From: SB11 sp035906255
GTDB lineage: Bacteria > Bacteroidota > Bacteroidia > UBA8524
Reading direction: 5' to 3'
Length of the DNA stretch: 64,000 nucleotides
Assembly: GCA_035906255.1 (NCBI GenBank)
Contig: JAMIFM010000010.1
Span: forward strand, 186,001 to 250,000
Part shown: piece by piece, positions 50,159-59,487 of the stretch
How the letters are laid out: each line of letters opens with the position of its first letter
How positions within the stretch are numbered: position 1 is the stretch's first letter
Position numbers and translations under genes: made by a program
The notes under the pieces: model-generated
Databases searched by the model: none
Told to the model about the DNA's origin: nothing
The model's input: the letters and a program-made list of their open reading frames with translations, nothing else

Positions 50159-50977
50159 ATGATTAACAGCCGCGGCAGCAAAATTTTACCCATTGTAATA
50201 CTTATATTCTCATGCCTTTTCTTCGGGTCTTGTATTACCAATAAAAAAATACAATACCTGCAAGAAATTGATAGTAAAACAAACTACGCTGATACTATCA
50301 AGTTTAACCGCAACCAATACCGTTTGCAGGTAAATGACATTATAAACATCGAAATAAAGACTCGTAACACAGAGTTTGCAGCATTGTTTGGAAACAACAA
50401 TCTTGCAGGTGCAGGAAATATTGGTAACGTGGCTGGCGGTGGTGGAGGAGACTTATTTTACACAGTTGGTTATACGATTAGCGATTCTGGGTCAATCAAT
50501 TTCCCCTTTTTAGGGAAAGTTGATATTGCAGGTCTCACCATTACCGAAGTGTCAGAAAAACTTGAAAAAGAACTACGGGTGTTTCAGGTAGATGCGTTAG
50601 CCATAGTTCGTTTAGGTGGTTTACGTTTTACCCTGCTTGGTGAGTTTAACAGACCCGGGAAATATGTCATACTCCAAAATCAGGTATCTATTTTTGAAGC
50701 ACTGGCTACGGGCGGGGACTTGAAAGAGATTGCCCGCAGGGATAGGGTTACCTTGGTTCGCCAATACCCTGATGGAGTTCGCATACATTACATCAACGTA
50801 CTTGATAAAAATCTAATCAACTCGCCTTATTATTTCTTACAACCGAATGATTTGGTATATGTAGAACCGCTTAAGCGCCGAGCTTATGGTATTGGTGTAA
50901 ATGGTTTACAAACCCTTACTACCGCACTCTCAGTTATTTCAACAGCCCTACTGCTGATAAATTACTTTAACCGCTAA
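50159..50977 (+). CDS. wza: Polysaccharide export lipoprotein (Wza family)
   Basis: 272 residues. A lipoprotein signal ends in FFGSC (Cys near 25). The polysaccharide export (PES) domain is at about 55-155 (YRLQVNDIINIEIKTRN) and a SLBB domain follows (LGEFNRPGKYVILQNQVSIF). A single C-terminal hydrophobic helix (TTALSVISTALLLINYF) matches the Bacteroidota form. It forms the outer-membrane part of the capsule secretion channel with Wzc, encoded 21 bases downstream. The 170-base gap before it holds a TATATTTG box (50024-50031) that may drive the operon. Confidence 0.9.
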   Translation: MINSRGSKILPIVILIFSCLFFGSCITNKKIQYLQEIDSKTNYADTIKFNRNQYRLQVNDIINIEIKTRNTEFAALFGNNNLAGAGNIGNVAGGGGGDLFYTVGYTISDSGSINFPFLGKVDIAGLTITEVSEKLEKELRVFQVDALAIVRLGGLRFTLLGEFNRPGKYVILQNQVSIFEALATGGDLKEIARRDRVTLVRQYPDGVRIHYINVLDKNLINSPYYFLQPNDLVYVEPLKRRAYGIGVNGLQTLTTALSVISTALLLINYFNR

Positions 50978-50998
50978 CCTGAAATCGCCCTATAGTAA

Positions 50999-53479
50999 AT
51001 GAATATCCCATCGCCCAATACGGATAATAATATATTAAGACCTACTGACATAGTTGCAAATCAAGGATTTGATATTAAAAAATTCTTGTACACATATGTG
51101 TTGCCGGTATTACCTTTTATAATTCTTAGTGCTTTAGTAGGGCTTTTTGCCGCTTTTTTGATAAACCGTTATACAAAACCTGTGTATTCGGTACAAGGTA
51201 CCATGCTGTTGCAAGAAGATAAAAACCAAAACGGTTTAGGTGTTGGTATTCAGGCATTACTTTTTTCAGACTCAAGGCTGATTTTCGAGAACTCGATATT
51301 AATGCTGAAGTCGTATGCTTTGAACGAACAAGCATTAGAAGGAACCGATTTTAATATCAATTATTACAGCGTTGGTCGTGCAGTATCAAATGAAGTGTAT
51401 GGGTCTGAGTGTCCCTTGGTCGTTGAATTTGATACAGGCCATGCACAGCTTGTTAGTGCTGCTTTTGTTGTTCAAAGTATTGATGATAATAACTTCACGG
51501 TTACTTATGAAAGTACAGGAATCAGCTTCAACATCAATACACAGCAGCCTGTTTTGGTGAAAGGCTGCACTACACCCAGCGGCACCCACAAATACGATAC
51601 TTGGATAGAAACACCTTGTACAAAGTTTAGGGTTAAGCGTTCTGGAATGGCCTTTTCTAAAGGTAGTAAACTTCGTGTAATTCTTCGTAAAAACGAGGAA
51701 GTTATTAAACAAGTACAACTGGCACTTAAGTTTGAACCATTGGCAAAAGGTTCCGCGGGTGTTAGTATTTCGATGAACGGCAATAGCCGTGAGAAAATGA
51801 AAGCTTACATAAACCGTTTGCAAGATGTGTTTATGAGTGCCGGATTAGACGAGAAAAATAAAATTATCTATAACGCGATACAATTTATCGAAACTCAATT
51901 GGGTACTATTAGCGATTCGTTGCAATTGGTAGAAGATAACTTAGAAGATTTTAGGGTAAATCGCAATGCCATTGATCTTTCTGCGCAAGGTAGCTTGATG
52001 TTGAATAGGTTGGATGGGATACTAACTGAGAAATCTACAATTCAGCTACAGCAAAGTTACTTAAAGTACCTTATTGATTATTTGGGGCAAAACGACTTTA
52101 CAAAAGATTTAATTGCCCCCTCGCTAATGGGTATTAACGATAACTTTTTGCAAGGTAGAGTAGCAGAGTTAGTTAAATTTCAAACTGATTTTAAAAGGGA
52201 AGTCAGCAAAGGGAGCAGCAAGGAAAGCCCAATTTTCAAAGAAAGGCTTAAGGAGTTAGACCAATTTGGTGCAGTACTGTTAGAGTCAGCTAAAAATTTG
52301 CTAAAAACAACCAATCTTACTATCGACGATATCGCAAAAAGGTTGGATGCTCTTCAGGATGAAATAGATTTGCTACCGGGAAAAGAGCGGGAATTCTTTA
52401 AAATAGAACGTAAGTTTAAAGTAAACGAGAATATTTATAACTTTTTGCTGCAACGCCGCGCGGAGTTGGGTATTTTAAAAGCATCATCTCGTGCTGATAA
52501 CAAAATTATTGATAGAGCAAGTGTTAAAGCTAAAATAAGCCCCCAAGAAGGGAGTAACTACATGATAGGTGGTATTATAGCTGCCTTAATTCCTATAATA
52601 ATCGTAGTAGTGCTTGAGTACTTTAACGATAAGATACGAAGCACAAATGATTTAAAACAACTTACATCTATACCAATGATTGGTGGTATAGGGCATAGTG
52701 ATAAAGAAACGAACTTGGTGGTGTACGATAGCCCTAAGTCATCAATCAGCGAACGTTTTAGAGCCATACGTAGTAACCTGCAATTTATGGCAGGCGAAAA
52801 AGAAAAATACACCATACTTGTTACTTCAAGTATAAGCGGAGAGGGTAAAACCTTCTGTTCAACCAACATCGCAAGCATATTTGCTATTGGTCGTAAAAAA
52901 ACGGTGTTGATGGGTCTTGACCTTCGTAAACCCAAAATTTATAACGATTTTGGTCTTACCAACGAGCACGGAGTTTCTACATACGTAATCGGTCGTTCAA
53001 GTAAAGAGCAAATAATACAACATACAAAATACGATAATCTTGATTTTATTGCAGCAGGACCAACACCTCCAAATCCATCGGAGCTGTTACTAAGTGAAAA
53101 ATTCAGGAACCTTGTGTTAGAGTTGCAGCAGGAATACGACTGTATCGTAATGGATACTCCTCCATTCGGTATTGTTTCTGATGCTTTTGAATTAATGCGT
53201 TTCTCAGATTTGAACTTGTATGTAGTACGTCAAAACTATACTATAAAAGAAATGGTAACATTTGTTGACGGCTTGTATAAGCAAAATCAAATTACAAACC
53301 TTAGCCTTTTAATTAACGACGTTAAAGCCGGTGGTGGTTATGGCTATGGTTATGGCTATGGTTATGGCTACGGCTATGGTTATGGCTACGGCTATGGTTA
53401 CGGATATGGTTACGGATATTACGACGATGAGCCTACTAAGCGGAAATCGTTTATTAAAAGGATTTTTGGAAGAAATTAA
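50999..53479 (+). CDS. wzc: Wzc-type tyrosine autokinase, polysaccharide co-polymerase
   Basis: 826 residues. A Wzz-type domain lies between two transmembrane helices (about 30-52 and 520-541), with coiled-coil stretches in the periplasmic part. The cytosolic BY-kinase follows: Walker A SSISGEGKT (about 608-617), Walker A' VLMGLDLRKP, and Walker B CIVMDTPPF. The tail is 14 consecutive Gly-Tyr dipeptides plus a final Tyr (residues about 780-808), then YDDEPTKRK and a basic end. In Wzc proteins a Tyr-rich tail is autophosphorylated in trans to control chain length and export; here the cluster is a regular repeat rather than scattered tyrosines. Confidence 0.94.
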   Translation: MNIPSPNTDNNILRPTDIVANQGFDIKKFLYTYVLPVLPFIILSALVGLFAAFLINRYTKPVYSVQGTMLLQEDKNQNGLGVGIQALLFSDSRLIFENSILMLKSYALNEQALEGTDFNINYYSVGRAVSNEVYGSECPLVVEFDTGHAQLVSAAFVVQSIDDNNFTVTYESTGISFNINTQQPVLVKGCTTPSGTHKYDTWIETPCTKFRVKRSGMAFSKGSKLRVILRKNEEVIKQVQLALKFEPLAKGSAGVSISMNGNSREKMKAYINRLQDVFMSAGLDEKNKIIYNAIQFIETQLGTISDSLQLVEDNLEDFRVNRNAIDLSAQGSLMLNRLDGILTEKSTIQLQQSYLKYLIDYLGQNDFTKDLIAPSLMGINDNFLQGRVAELVKFQTDFKREVSKGSSKESPIFKERLKELDQFGAVLLESAKNLLKTTNLTIDDIAKRLDALQDEIDLLPGKEREFFKIERKFKVNENIYNFLLQRRAELGILKASSRADNKIIDRASVKAKISPQEGSNYMIGGIIAALIPIIIVVVLEYFNDKIRSTNDLKQLTSIPMIGGIGHSDKETNLVVYDSPKSSISERFRAIRSNLQFMAGEKEKYTILVTSSISGEGKTFCSTNIASIFAIGRKKTVLMGLDLRKPKIYNDFGLTNEHGVSTYVIGRSSKEQIIQHTKYDNLDFIAAGPTPPNPSELLLSEKFRNLVLELQQEYDCIVMDTPPFGIVSDAFELMRFSDLNLYVVRQNYTIKEMVTFVDGLYKQNQITNLSLLINDVKAGGGYGYGYGYGYGYGYGYGYGYGYGYGYGYYDDEPTKRKSFIKRIFGRN
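53336..53422 (+). repeat. Hexanucleotide (GGNTAY) tandem repeat encoding the Gly-Tyr tail
   Basis: Fourteen GGN-TAY units, with codons GGT, GGC and GGA alternating with TAT and TAC, then a final TAC. Period is six bases with only third-position changes. Such a tract can slip during replication and change the number of tyrosines without a frameshift. Confidence 0.9.
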
Positions 53480-53485
53480 CTGAGT

Positions 53486-53516
53486 AAAATACCCCTGAAA
53501 TGGGGTATTTTTTTTG
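53486..53516 (+). terminator. Intrinsic terminator after wzc
   Basis: AAAATACCCC pairs with GGGGTATTTT around a TGAAAT loop (53486-53511), with eight or more T residues in the tail. Confidence 0.9.
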
Positions 53517-53554
53517 TGTAAAGTGTTGTAAACACAGATATTAATCTAAAAGTA

Positions 53555-53584
53555 TTTGGAGTTTACAGTTTTTTCTTAAATTTG
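53555..53584 (+). promoter_or_regulatory. Promoter of the second polysaccharide transcript
   Basis: TTTG (53555-53558) and TAAATTTG (53577-53584) are separated by 18 bases, an exact match to the Bacteroidota consensus. It starts the unit that runs from the regulator to the flippase. The -7 box overlaps a TTG at 53582, which therefore cannot be the start codon. Confidence 0.8.
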
Positions 53585-53674
53585 AGTACTTTTTCTACTC
53601 ATTCTTTAGTCCGATTTGGGACTGACGTGGCGAAGCTGTATCTGTCACTCGCTATTAACAAAGGTTTATACAAC

Positions 53675-54205
53675 GTGCTTGACACCTTAATATCATCAAA
53701 AACACGCATCAAATTATTGTTGAAGTTTTTTTTAAACACAACTAACAAGGCTCATTTAAGGGGCTTAGAAGCTGAGTTTGGAGAAAGCAGCAACGCTATA
53801 CGCCAAGAACTGAACAGGCTTGAAGATGCAGGATTACTTAACAGTGCTGTGCAGGGTAACAAAAAACTGTTTAGCGCAAATACAAGACATCCGTTGTTTA
53901 AAGACATTAACAGTATATTGTTTAAATATACAGGCCTTGACAGGATTATTGAACAAGTTCTTGGCAAATTAGGTGATTTAGAGAGGGTGTATTTAGTGGG
54001 TGATTTAGGCAGGGGGGTTGATTCACCAATCATTGATTTAATAATAGTAGGAAATATAAACAAGGAATACCTTGCCCGCTTGACGGAAAAGGCCGAAGCA
54101 ATAATTGATAAAAAACTGCGGTATGCTACTTTTACACCCGAGCAGTTTTACGAGCAAAAAGATAGGGTGTTACCTGAAAATAATTTACTAATCTGGAATC
54201 AATAA
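53675..54205 (+). CDS. Winged-helix regulator of the polysaccharide locus (nucleotidyltransferase-like C-terminus)
   Basis: 176 residues from GTG 53675 (MLDTLISSKTRIKLLLKFFL), the start that fits both homologues as I recall them and the promoter position. An ArsR-like winged helix occupies about residues 1-75 (LEAEFGESSNAIRQELNRLE). Residues about 90-170 form a region resembling a degenerate nucleotidyltransferase (VYLVGDLGRGVDSPIIDLII). A longer in-frame reading to 53582 adds 31 residues. Position between wzc and the nucleotide-sugar genes suggests local control of capsule synthesis. An 85-base leader lies between promoter and start. Confidence 0.75.
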   Translation: MLDTLISSKTRIKLLLKFFLNTTNKAHLRGLEAEFGESSNAIRQELNRLEDAGLLNSAVQGNKKLFSANTRHPLFKDINSILFKYTGLDRIIEQVLGKLGDLERVYLVGDLGRGVDSPIIDLIIVGNINKEYLARLTEKAEAIIDKKLRYATFTPEQFYEQKDRVLPENNLLIWNQ

Positions 54206-54210
54206 CTTTT

Positions 54211-55509
54211 ATGAGTACCCATAAAATATCTGTAATAGGACTGGGATACGTAGGGCTTCCCTTAGCAGTTGAATTTGCTAAAAAATACGCCACAGTTGGA
54301 TTTGATATCAACCAACATCGTATCAATAAACTGAAAGAAGGTCACGACCATACCCTTGAGGTTGAGGACGAGTACCTAACGGCAGTTATTAGTGGCAGTC
54401 ATGCCGAATGTATTGCCGGTGCAGGGATTACATTTAGCTCGGATATAAACGAACTAAAAGATAGTAATATATACATTATTACTGTTCCTACACCCGTTGA
54501 TGCCTTTAACCACCCTGATTTAACACCGCTGTATAAGGCCAGTGAAACAGTAGGTAAAGTACTTAACAAGGGAGATATTGTTATTTATGAATCAACAGTA
54601 TATCCCGGTGTAACCGAAGAAGAATGTGTGCCGGTTTTAGAGCGTGTTTCAGGTCTGAAATTCAACGTTGATTTTTTTGCAGGGTACTCTCCTGAGCGCA
54701 TCAACCCCGGCGACAAAGAACGTCCGCTTACCAAAATATTAAAAATTACTTCAGGCTCAACACCTGAAGTAGCCAAAACAGTGGATACACTGTATAATGC
54801 CATACTTAAAGCGGGAACGCACATGGCGCCTACCATTAAAGTAGCTGAGGCTGCCAAAGTAATTGAAAACTCGCAACGCGATATAAATATTGCTTTTGTA
54901 AACGAGTTATCTAAGATATTTAACCTGTTGGGTATAGACACCAACGATGTATTAGAAGCCGCAGGCACAAAGTGGAACTTTTTGAAGTTTAAACCCGGTT
55001 TGGTTGGTGGCCATTGTATAGGTGTTGACCCGTACTATTTAGCTCAAAAAGCTCAGACCGTAGGTTATCATCCCGAAATTATATTGGCAGGCCGCCGTTT
55101 AAACGATGGTATGGGTGCTTATGTAGCTAACGAGGTGGTGAAGCTGATGGTAAAAAAAGATATCAGGGTTAAAGGAGCCAAAATATTGATTTTGGGTATC
55201 ACTTTTAAAGAAAACTGCCCCGATGTGCGCAACACCCGTGTGGTAGATTTAGTGAAAGAGCTGAAAGATTTCTCTACTGATGTTAGCATTTATGACCCTT
55301 GGGCAGAACCCTCGGAAGTGATGCACGAATACGGAGTAGAAACCATGAAAGAGCTTAATACTAATGGTCATACTTATGATGCTATTGTATTAGCCGTATC
55401 ACATAATGAGTTTGCAAGTATTAATCTAAACTCGTTGAAAAAAGACCAAAGCGTGGTTTTTGATATAAAAGGAGTACTTGACCGCAGCATGGTTGACGGC
55501 AGGCTATAA
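54211..55509 (+). CDS. UDP-N-acetylhexosamine 6-dehydrogenase (WbpO/TviB type)
   Basis: 432 residues. It oxidises C6 of a UDP-GlcNAc or UDP-GalNAc to the uronic acid with NAD. Rossmann motif GLGYVGLPLAVEFAKKY (residues 10-26), the VPTPVD segment, EAAKVIENSQRDINIAFVNE, and the catalytic Cys in GLVGGHCIGVDPYYL (about residue 268). KENCPDVRNTRV in the C-terminal domain is typical of the WbpO/TviB/VipA group rather than UDP-glucose dehydrogenase. Start ATG 54211, five bases after the regulator's stop. Confidence 0.93.
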   Translation: MSTHKISVIGLGYVGLPLAVEFAKKYATVGFDINQHRINKLKEGHDHTLEVEDEYLTAVISGSHAECIAGAGITFSSDINELKDSNIYIITVPTPVDAFNHPDLTPLYKASETVGKVLNKGDIVIYESTVYPGVTEEECVPVLERVSGLKFNVDFFAGYSPERINPGDKERPLTKILKITSGSTPEVAKTVDTLYNAILKAGTHMAPTIKVAEAAKVIENSQRDINIAFVNELSKIFNLLGIDTNDVLEAAGTKWNFLKFKPGLVGGHCIGVDPYYLAQKAQTVGYHPEIILAGRRLNDGMGAYVANEVVKLMVKKDIRVKGAKILILGITFKENCPDVRNTRVVDLVKELKDFSTDVSIYDPWAEPSEVMHEYGVETMKELNTNGHTYDAIVLAVSHNEFASINLNSLKKDQSVVFDIKGVLDRSMVDGRL

Positions 55510-55526
55510 TCTCGCTATTGAATAGG

Positions 55527-56588
55527 ATGAAAGTATTAGTTACCGGTTCGGCGGGATTTGTAGGGCACCATTTGGTGAAAAAACTTTCTGCTCAGGGGCA
55601 CGACGTTTGGGGCTTAGATTCATTAAATGACTATTACGACCCAAAACTTAAAATGGGGCGTTTAAAGGATCAAGGTTTTGACGTTTCCGGTATTCAGTAC
55701 GGTAAACCATTGTACAGTGAGGTATGTGGTAGTTTTGTACAACTAAAACTGGAAGATAAGACCTTACTTGAGCAACTGTTTTCAGAGCAAAAGTTTGACG
55801 CGGTAGTAAACCTTGCTGCACAAGCAGGGGTTCGTTATTCAATCACCCAGCCACAAGCATACGTTGATAGCAATATCCAAGGTTTTTTAAACATATTAGA
55901 AGCTTGCAGGCATAATAATATCAAGCATTTGGTGTTTGCTTCAAGCTCATCGGTTTATGGCTTGAATAAACAAATACCTTTCAGCACCACCCAAAACGTA
56001 GATCATCCTATATCACTATACGCCGCTACCAAAAAAAGCAATGAACTAATGGCACATACCTATGCCCATTTGTTCAACTTACCCGTAACGGGCTTGCGCT
56101 TTTTTACTGTTTACGGTCCTTGGGGCAGACCTGATATGGCCTATTTCATCTTCACCAATAAAATACTTAAAGGTGAGCCTATTGATGTGTTCAATAACGG
56201 TGATATGCAGCGCGATTTTACTTACGTTGACGATATTACTGAAAGCATCAGCCGATTGTTAGACAAACCTCCGGTAGCTCATGTACAAACTGAAGAAGGT
56301 AACATGTCACCTAATGACAGTTCAGCACCTTACCAATTGTTTAACATTGGAAACAATAGTCCTGTTAACTTAATGGACTTTATAACAGCTATTGAAGATA
56401 CTTTGGGAAAAACGGCTGAGAAAGTGATGAAGCCCCTACAGCCGGGCGATGTCCATATTACCTACGCCGATGTACAAAGCCTGATAGATTATACCGGCTT
56501 TAAACCCCAAACAACGGTTAAAGAAGGTATGAAAGCCTTTGTTGATTGGTATTTGGAATATTACCAAATAAAAAGCGTAAACCATTGA
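55527..56588 (+). CDS. UDP-sugar 4-epimerase (UDP-GlcA/GlcNAcA-type, CapI/WbpP family)
   Basis: 353 residues from MKVLVTGSAGFVGHHLVKKL. It is an extended SDR: GxxGxxG (TGSAGFVGHH), the long insert YYDPKLKMGRL that marks CapI/LspL-type UDP-glucuronate epimerases, AAQAGVRYSITQPQAY, and YAATKKSNE (YxxxK). Together with the upstream dehydrogenase it probably makes a uronic acid (GalA- or GalNAcA-type) for the capsule. A TTG three codons earlier could also be the start. Confidence 0.9.
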   Translation: MKVLVTGSAGFVGHHLVKKLSAQGHDVWGLDSLNDYYDPKLKMGRLKDQGFDVSGIQYGKPLYSEVCGSFVQLKLEDKTLLEQLFSEQKFDAVVNLAAQAGVRYSITQPQAYVDSNIQGFLNILEACRHNNIKHLVFASSSSVYGLNKQIPFSTTQNVDHPISLYAATKKSNELMAHTYAHLFNLPVTGLRFFTVYGPWGRPDMAYFIFTNKILKGEPIDVFNNGDMQRDFTYVDDITESISRLLDKPPVAHVQTEEGNMSPNDSSAPYQLFNIGNNSPVNLMDFITAIEDTLGKTAEKVMKPLQPGDVHITYADVQSLIDYTGFKPQTTVKEGMKAFVDWYLEYYQIKSVNH

Positions 56589-57586
56589 AAGTAGAATTAA
56601 TAGCTGAAATAGGGCAGGCACACGAAGGTAGCTTGGGCATAGCACACTCATACATTGATGCGCTGGCAGGCACCGGAGTGCATACCGTAAAATTTCAGGT
56701 ACATATAGCCGAGGCAGAAAGCAGTCAATACGAACCGTTCCGTGTTAAATTTAGTTACGAAGACGACACCCGTTACGATTACTGGCAGCGGATGGAGTTT
56801 ACTGTAGAGCAATGGGCAGGATTGAAACAACATTGCGAAGATAAAGGAATGGAGTTTGGAGCCTCACCGTTCTCGCAAGCTGCGGTTGATTTGCTGGAAA
56901 AAATAGGAGTAAAGAATTATAAAATTGGCTCAGGCGAAGTTTCAAATTTCCTAATGCTTGAAAAGATAGCTAAAACAGGTAAACCTATTTTGCTTTCATC
57001 AGGTATGAGCAGCTTTGACGAGTTGGATAAATCAGTAGATTTTATAAAAGGTTTCGGTAACGAAATCATACTATTTCAATGTACTACCCAATATCCAACC
57101 AGTGCTGAAAACTCAGGCCTTAACGTAATCCCTCTGATGAAGGAACGTTATGGGGTAAAAGTAGGCCTTTCAGACCATTCGGGTACAATATACCCAAGTT
57201 TGGGAGCTGTGGCATTGGGAGCAGAGTTGTTAGAGTTTCACGTAGTGTTCGATAAAAAGATGTTTGGCCCTGATGCCTCGTCGTCGCTTACCATCGAGCA
57301 AGTGAAACAGCTTTCGGAAGGTGTAAATTATATCAGCACCTCGTTAGCTAATCCCGTTGATAAAAACAATACTGAAAAGTATGCACAGCTAAAAGCCATG
57401 TTTGGCAAATCGCTGGCAATAAACAAAAACCTGCCTGCGGGGCACATTCTTACTTTCGAAGATTTAGAAAGTAAAAAACCGGCAGGACACGGTATCAGTA
57501 CCACATTGTACAAAAATGTATTGGGTAAAACCCTTGCTCGCAATTTGAACAAGTGGGATTTTTTAACCGAAAACGATATTAATTAA
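56585..57586 (+). CDS. N-acetylneuraminate synthase family protein (NeuB-like)
   Basis: 333 residues from a TTG at 56585 that overlaps the preceding stop (TTGA). It condenses phosphoenolpyruvate with a 6-carbon amino sugar to form a nonulosonic acid. The family hallmarks AEIGQAHEGSL, AVDLLEKIGVKNYKIGSGEV, LLSSGMSS, GLSDHSGTIYPSLGAVALGA and the C-terminal SAF (antifreeze-like) domain with SLAINKNLPAGHILTFED and KKPAGHGIST are all present. NeuB, LegI and PseI cannot be separated by eye. Confidence 0.9.
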   Translation: MKVELIAEIGQAHEGSLGIAHSYIDALAGTGVHTVKFQVHIAEAESSQYEPFRVKFSYEDDTRYDYWQRMEFTVEQWAGLKQHCEDKGMEFGASPFSQAAVDLLEKIGVKNYKIGSGEVSNFLMLEKIAKTGKPILLSSGMSSFDELDKSVDFIKGFGNEIILFQCTTQYPTSAENSGLNVIPLMKERYGVKVGLSDHSGTIYPSLGAVALGAELLEFHVVFDKKMFGPDASSSLTIEQVKQLSEGVNYISTSLANPVDKNNTEKYAQLKAMFGKSLAINKNLPAGHILTFEDLESKKPAGHGISTTLYKNVLGKTLARNLNKWDFLTENDIN

Positions 57587-58743
57587 TGGGCAAACGCAAA
57601 GTTTGTGTAGTAGTAACAGCAAGGCCAAGCTACAGCCGCATTAAAACGGCATTAAAGGCCATACAAAATCATCCCGATTTGGAGTTGCAGTTGGTAATTG
57701 CAGCTTCGGCTTTATTAGACAGATACGGTTCTTCTGTAAATGTGATTGAAAGGGATGGTTTTGAAATTACCGCAAAAGTGTTTAATGTACTTGAGGGCGA
57801 AAATCTTACCGCAGCAGCTAAAACAACTGGTATAGGTATTTTGGAGCTTTCAACCGTATTTGATAATCTGTCACCCGATATTGTAGTAACAGTTGCCGAT
57901 CGTTTTGAAACCATGGCTACTGCTGTTGCCGCCTCATACATGAATATTCCTTTGGCGCACGTACAAGGAGGTGAGGTAACAGGTAATATTGATGAGAAAG
58001 TACGACATGCTATTACTAAATTGGCTGATTTGCATTTGGTGGCATCCCCCAAAGCAAAAGAGCGCGTGGTTAAAATGGGTGAAGATGAAACGAAAGTTTA
58101 TTTGACAGGATGTCCTTCAATAGACCTTGCTGACGAAATTTTACAAAATCCTGCTTTTACCTTTAACCCTTTTGAAAAGTACAAAGGAGCAGGACAAGAA
58201 GTAGATATTAGCAAGGGCTATATAGTAGTGATGCAACATCCGGTAACGACCGAGTATAGCCAATCGCGCACCCATATTGAACAAACATTGGATGCGGCAG
58301 CAGAATTAAATATGCCTGTATTGTGGTTTTGGCCCAACGTGGATGCGGGTGCTGATGGTACCTCAAAAGGTATCCGTGTATTCCGTGAACATCGCGACGC
58401 TTCAAACTTCCATTTCTTTAAAAACATGGAGCCGAATGACTTTTTACTTCTGCTTAAAAACTCACAATGTTTGGTAGGTAACTCAAGCGTGGGTATCCGT
58501 GAATGTGCTTACTTGGGTATCCCCGTTGTGAACATCGGCGGTCGTCAGGCAGGTCGCGAGCGTGGTAAAAACGTAATAGACGTTGACTACGATAAAGAAG
58601 CCATTAAACAGGCTATAAAAACACAAATAGCTAACGGGCATTACAGCCCTGATAAAATATATGGTGACGGCACAGCAGGTACACAAATAGCTGATATACT
58701 GGCAAAAGTGCCGCTTTCTATCGAGAAAATATTGATGTACTAA
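57586..58743 (+). CDS. UDP-GlcNAc 2-epimerase, hydrolysing (NeuC/LegG-like)
   Basis: 385 residues, beginning at a TAATG overlap with the previous gene. It releases ManNAc (or a 4-amino analogue) from the nucleotide sugar. Family motifs: VVVTARPSYSRIKTALKAI, TVADRFETMATAVAASYMNI, LAHVQGGEVTGNIDEKVRHA, VVMQHPVTTEYSQS and GNSSVGIRECAYLGIPVVNIGGRQAGR. The hydrolysing type (NeuC) is indicated by the TRPSY/NI opening and by pairing with NeuB. Stop overlaps the next start (TAATG). Confidence 0.9.
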   Translation: MGKRKVCVVVTARPSYSRIKTALKAIQNHPDLELQLVIAASALLDRYGSSVNVIERDGFEITAKVFNVLEGENLTAAAKTTGIGILELSTVFDNLSPDIVVTVADRFETMATAVAASYMNIPLAHVQGGEVTGNIDEKVRHAITKLADLHLVASPKAKERVVKMGEDETKVYLTGCPSIDLADEILQNPAFTFNPFEKYKGAGQEVDISKGYIVVMQHPVTTEYSQSRTHIEQTLDAAAELNMPVLWFWPNVDAGADGTSKGIRVFREHRDASNFHFFKNMEPNDFLLLLKNSQCLVGNSSVGIRECAYLGIPVVNIGGRQAGRERGKNVIDVDYDKEAIKQAIKTQIANGHYSPDKIYGDGTAGTQIADILAKVPLSIEKILMY

Positions 58744-59486
58744 TGCTTAAAGCAGAGATTTTAGGACTTAAATATCACCGTGTGCTTGCAAACTCAGTTA
58801 CCCCTGAGTTTACGGCACAATTGAAAGCGGATTATGATTATTCTTTCATAGTGAGCTACGACAATGTGTTTAACGACTCTGATTATAAAACATTAGATAA
58901 AAACGCCTGCATAATAGATGTTACTCAAACCGAAGAAGAAATAATAAACGGATTCAATGCCACCGGGCGCAATGAATTGAGGCGCACGTACCGCACAGAA
59001 GGTTTGGAGTTTCATTTTGGATATACTGATTTTAACAAATATTACGAGTTTTATAAAGCCAGCGAGCATGCCCGGGGATGGTTTCCTGTGCCCGAAAACG
59101 AATTAGATAGCTGTTTGTTATTTACAGCGACTTTTGAGGGTGAGTATATATCGGGTATGTCCTGCTATACAGGTGCTGATACCATTCGAGTAAGCCGCAT
59201 TTATTCTAACAAAAAAATAAACACTAATCCTGCTATTAGTGGCACTATATACGGTGCTGCCGCTAAGCGTATAGTGTTGGATATTACCAACTATGCACGT
59301 GAAAACGGCTACAAGCAAATAGATTTGGGAGGAGTTGATTTAGAAAGCCCATCGAAATCGGGTATTTCAAACTTTAAATTATCATTGGGGGGTAAAGTAA
59401 TCCCTGTGAAACTGGGTCGCTATGCTACTTCGGTATTTGATGAAAAAGAACCTCAAATACGCAAAATGGGCTACGACATTACCTGA
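58743..59486 (+). CDS. FemAB/GNAT-like acyltransferase of the sugar pathway
   Basis: 247 residues. The central part has the FemAB/GNAT-type arrangement: FNATGRNELRRTYRTEGLEF, a strand pair, FTATFEGEYISGMSCYTGAD, and GYKQIDLGGVDLESPSKSGI followed by FKLSLGGKV. The DLGG...GISNFKLSLGG segment is a common ending for FemAB-like acyltransferases in sugar loci. It would add an acyl or aminoacyl group to an amino sugar. Substrate unknown. Starts at a TAATG overlap; its TGA stop is followed by one base and the next ATG. Confidence 0.7.
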   Translation: MLKAEILGLKYHRVLANSVTPEFTAQLKADYDYSFIVSYDNVFNDSDYKTLDKNACIIDVTQTEEEIINGFNATGRNELRRTYRTEGLEFHFGYTDFNKYYEFYKASEHARGWFPVPENELDSCLLFTATFEGEYISGMSCYTGADTIRVSRIYSNKKINTNPAISGTIYGAAAKRIVLDITNYARENGYKQIDLGGVDLESPSKSGISNFKLSLGGKVIPVKLGRYATSVFDEKEPQIRKMGYDIT

Positions 59487-59487
59487 T

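Noticed and set aside
53582..53674. TTG start for the polysaccharide regulator
   Set aside because: The TTG is the last part of the -7 box TAAATTTG with a well-placed TTTG -33 box, so it precedes the transcript start.
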